Below, piece by piece: positions 4,819-6,202 of a stretch of DNA of 6,202 nt. The notes beneath the pieces were generated by a model. The model was not told the origin of the DNA. It made no database searches and worked only from the letters and a program-made list of their open reading frames with translations. The stretch is taken from NCBI GenBank assembly GCA_002707335.2, contig PAMN02000019.1, positions 1 to 6,202 of the forward strand. Direction: 5' to 3'. The translations under genes were made by a program, and so were the position numbers. Source of the DNA: Methanobacteriota archaeon (GTDB lineage Archaea > Thermoplasmatota > Poseidoniia > Poseidoniales > Poseidoniaceae). Positions within the stretch are counted from its first letter, which is position 1. Each line of letters starts with the position of its first letter.

Positions 4819-6202
4819 ATGGAGGAAGAGGTTTACCATGCAGAATTGGCCAATCCTAACCGCGATAGCAACATCCTAAACGGTGTTGCTGCAGCCACAT
4901 TTGCTGTTACAATAGTATTCCTTCTAGTTGCAGTTGTCTTTGGAGATGTAGTCGATAAAAAGATGACAGAACAAGAAGCAAATGTTGGAGTTCGAGTGCC
5001 AGTTTGGGAAAGGGGTAGTCAAAATTACATTACAGATGGTGAATTTGGTGAAGTTTTGGAATTCGGCGAATATAAATTAAAAGAAACATCCAATGAATGG
5101 GGTTCAACACACGTATTTGTTGAATACGATTTACCAATCACAGAAGGCGGTGCGGGTGTTACTAATGATGCAAAAATATCACTTTCATATTGGTTGCCAG
5201 ATGTACCCGATGGAGTTAAGGTTCCTGTGATTGCTGAATTTGGACCATATTTCCAAGAGCCAAGTGTGCAAACTCCAACAATTGAGGTTCCTGGTTCTTG
5301 GTTGGGTCAAATGATAATCGATCAAATTTTACCGCATGGTTATGCGTTTGCCCAGATATCTGTTACGGGCACTGGGCGCTCAAACCATTGTATGGATTTG
5401 ATGGGTACTGCTGAACAACTTGGCAATGATGCTGCTGTATCTTGGTTAGGTAGTCAAGAGTGGTCAAATGGTAACGTTGCAATGATAGGTAAGTCATACG
5501 ATGGTTCGACACCGTGGCAAGCGGCTATGTTCGGAAATGAGCACTTGAAAACAATCGTGCCAATCTCAGGATTAATTGGGGTAAAGGAATTGATGTGGAG
5601 AAACGGTTCATCTGAAGCACGGGCTCCAATCATGCACAATGGAGTTTATGGCTCATATGGCGTCGATGGTGACGAAGAAGACTACCAAAATTTGTGCCCT
5701 GATTACATCATAGGACCTGGCACAGGTGTTGGCGCTTGGGTTTGGGGAGGCGAAGCAGCTGGAGAATACTGGTCAGAGAGATATTTCCTTGACCGAGTTT
5801 TAGATAATTATCAAGGCTCAGTCTATCTTATTCAAGGAATGCATGATTGGAATGTAGATCCCCACATGGCAGTTCCGACTATAAATAAGCTGATAGACCG
5901 AGGTATAGAATCCAAGGGGCTATTTGGACAATGGGATCACGATTACCCAGACAGGCCTGCTCAGTTGAGTGAACGCTCTGATTTAGGAGGCAGGGGTGGT
6001 GAAGCATATCCGGAAATGATAAGATTTGATTGGATGCAAGATCTTCTTGAATGGTTTGATTATTACCTAAAAGATGAGGGTAAAAAACCTCTATTGCACA
6101 TAGAAATTCAATCAAATCAAGGTTCATGGAGAATAGAAGATAGGTATCCGGCAGATGATGTTGAAGAGATGATATTTACACTAGGCGATGATTTGCAAAG
6201 AA
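4819..6202 (+). CDS. Membrane-anchored S15/CocE-type hydrolase (X-Pro dipeptidyl-peptidase-like), C-terminus beyond right edge
   Basis: 461 codons are present and the frame stays open to the right edge. Residues 1-18 are acidic, 19-42 form one hydrophobic segment (INxxVAAATFAV-like, ending VFG), and the rest is soluble. This suggests a signal anchor with the enzyme outside the cell. The alpha/beta-hydrolase core shows DAAVSWLGSQEWSNG (about 203-217) and the nucleophile elbow GKSYDG with Ser226. The likely acid is Asp343 in GMHDWNVDP and the likely base is His374 in QWDHDYP. The Ser-Asp-His spacing of 117 and 31 residues matches X-Pro dipeptidyl aminopeptidase PepX (120 and 30). The HIEIQSNQGSWR segment near the edge looks like the start of the family's C-terminal beta domain. 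Such enzymes release X-Pro dipeptides, but the family also includes cocaine esterase and cephalosporin hydrolases, so the substrate is open. The start at 4819 is the only one that keeps the anchor: a stop lies in frame at 4801 and no other start codon lies between. It is divergent from hutU. Confidence 0.92.
   Translation, partial: MEEEVYHAELANPNRDSNILNGVAAATFAVTIVFLLVAVVFGDVVDKKMTEQEANVGVRVPVWERGSQNYITDGEFGEVLEFGEYKLKETSNEWGSTHVFVEYDLPITEGGAGVTNDAKISLSYWLPDVPDGVKVPVIAEFGPYFQEPSVQTPTIEVPGSWLGQMIIDQILPHGYAFAQISVTGTGRSNHCMDLMGTAEQLGNDAAVSWLGSQEWSNGNVAMIGKSYDGSTPWQAAMFGNEHLKTIVPISGLIGVKELMWRNGSSEARAPIMHNGVYGSYGVDGDEEDYQNLCPDYIIGPGTGVGAWVWGGEAAGEYWSERYFLDRVLDNYQGSVYLIQGMHDWNVDPHMAVPTINKLIDRGIESKGLFGQWDHDYPDRPAQLSERSDLGGRGGEAYPEMIRFDWMQDLLEWFDYYLKDEGKKPLLHIEIQSNQGSWRIEDRYPADDVEEMIFTLGDDLQR

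Noticed and set aside
4838..4840. ATG at 4838 as the peptidase start, with GAGGAAGAGG upstream looking like a ribosome binding site.
   Set aside because: It is 19 nt from 4819 and so out of frame with the S15 reading frame. The GA-rich stretch encodes the acidic first residues.
5454..6127. Minus-strand open frames of 61 and 82 codons within the peptidase gene.
   Set aside because: They overlap the catalytic Ser and His regions of a clear S15 enzyme and show no family features.
1..6202. CRISPR array, mobile element or defence island.
   Set aside because: I saw no array-like repeats, terminal inverted repeats, transposase or integrase, and the genes form a compact metabolic neighbourhood.

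Overview
This AT-rich, gene-dense window looks archaeal. The first short intergenic stretch and the hutU-hutH junction carry GGTGA/GAGG-type ribosome binding sites. One gene encodes a DUF835 protein, a family known essentially from archaea, and another encodes a small double zinc-ribbon protein of a kind common in archaea. Together with a hut pair and a membrane-anchored S15-type peptidase, my best guess is a planktonic heterotrophic member of the Thermoplasmatota, such as Marine Group II/III (Poseidoniales). That placement is inference, because there is no rRNA or other phylogenetic marker here.

Layout. (1) 1-215, minus strand: the N-terminal part of a protein with two near-identical zinc ribbons, cut off by the left edge. 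(2) 216-310: a divergent promoter region. (3) 311-1177, plus: a 288-aa DUF835 protein with a helical tail. (4) 1170-2711, minus: histidine ammonia-lyase HutH, whose 3' end overlaps the DUF835 gene tail-to-tail by 8 bp. (5) 2712-4739, minus: urocanate hydratase HutU of the long (about 675 aa) type. It lies upstream of hutH with no spacer, and hutH starts at a TTG. (6) 4740-4818: a second divergent promoter region. (7) 4819-6202, plus: a membrane-anchored S15/CocE-type serine hydrolase, probably an X-Pro dipeptidyl-peptidase-like enzyme, cut off by the right edge. There is no gene-free stretch longer than 100 bp.

How the genes work together. HutH deaminates L-histidine to trans-urocanate and ammonia, and HutU hydrates urocanate to 4-imidazolone-5-propionate. 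The window therefore holds the first two steps of histidine catabolism as one transcription unit. The later steps (imidazolonepropionase and formiminoglutamate handling) must lie elsewhere. The divergent S15 enzyme could supply amino acids from peptides outside the cell, which would fit a protein-scavenging lifestyle, but this link rests on adjacency only. The zinc-ribbon/DUF835 pair has no assignable function.

I found no RNA gene, CRISPR array, mobile element or obvious defence system. The points most worth a second look are the long animal-type urocanase in an archaeal setting, the TTG-started and translationally coupled hutH, the tail-to-tail overlap, and the repeated zinc-ribbon module.
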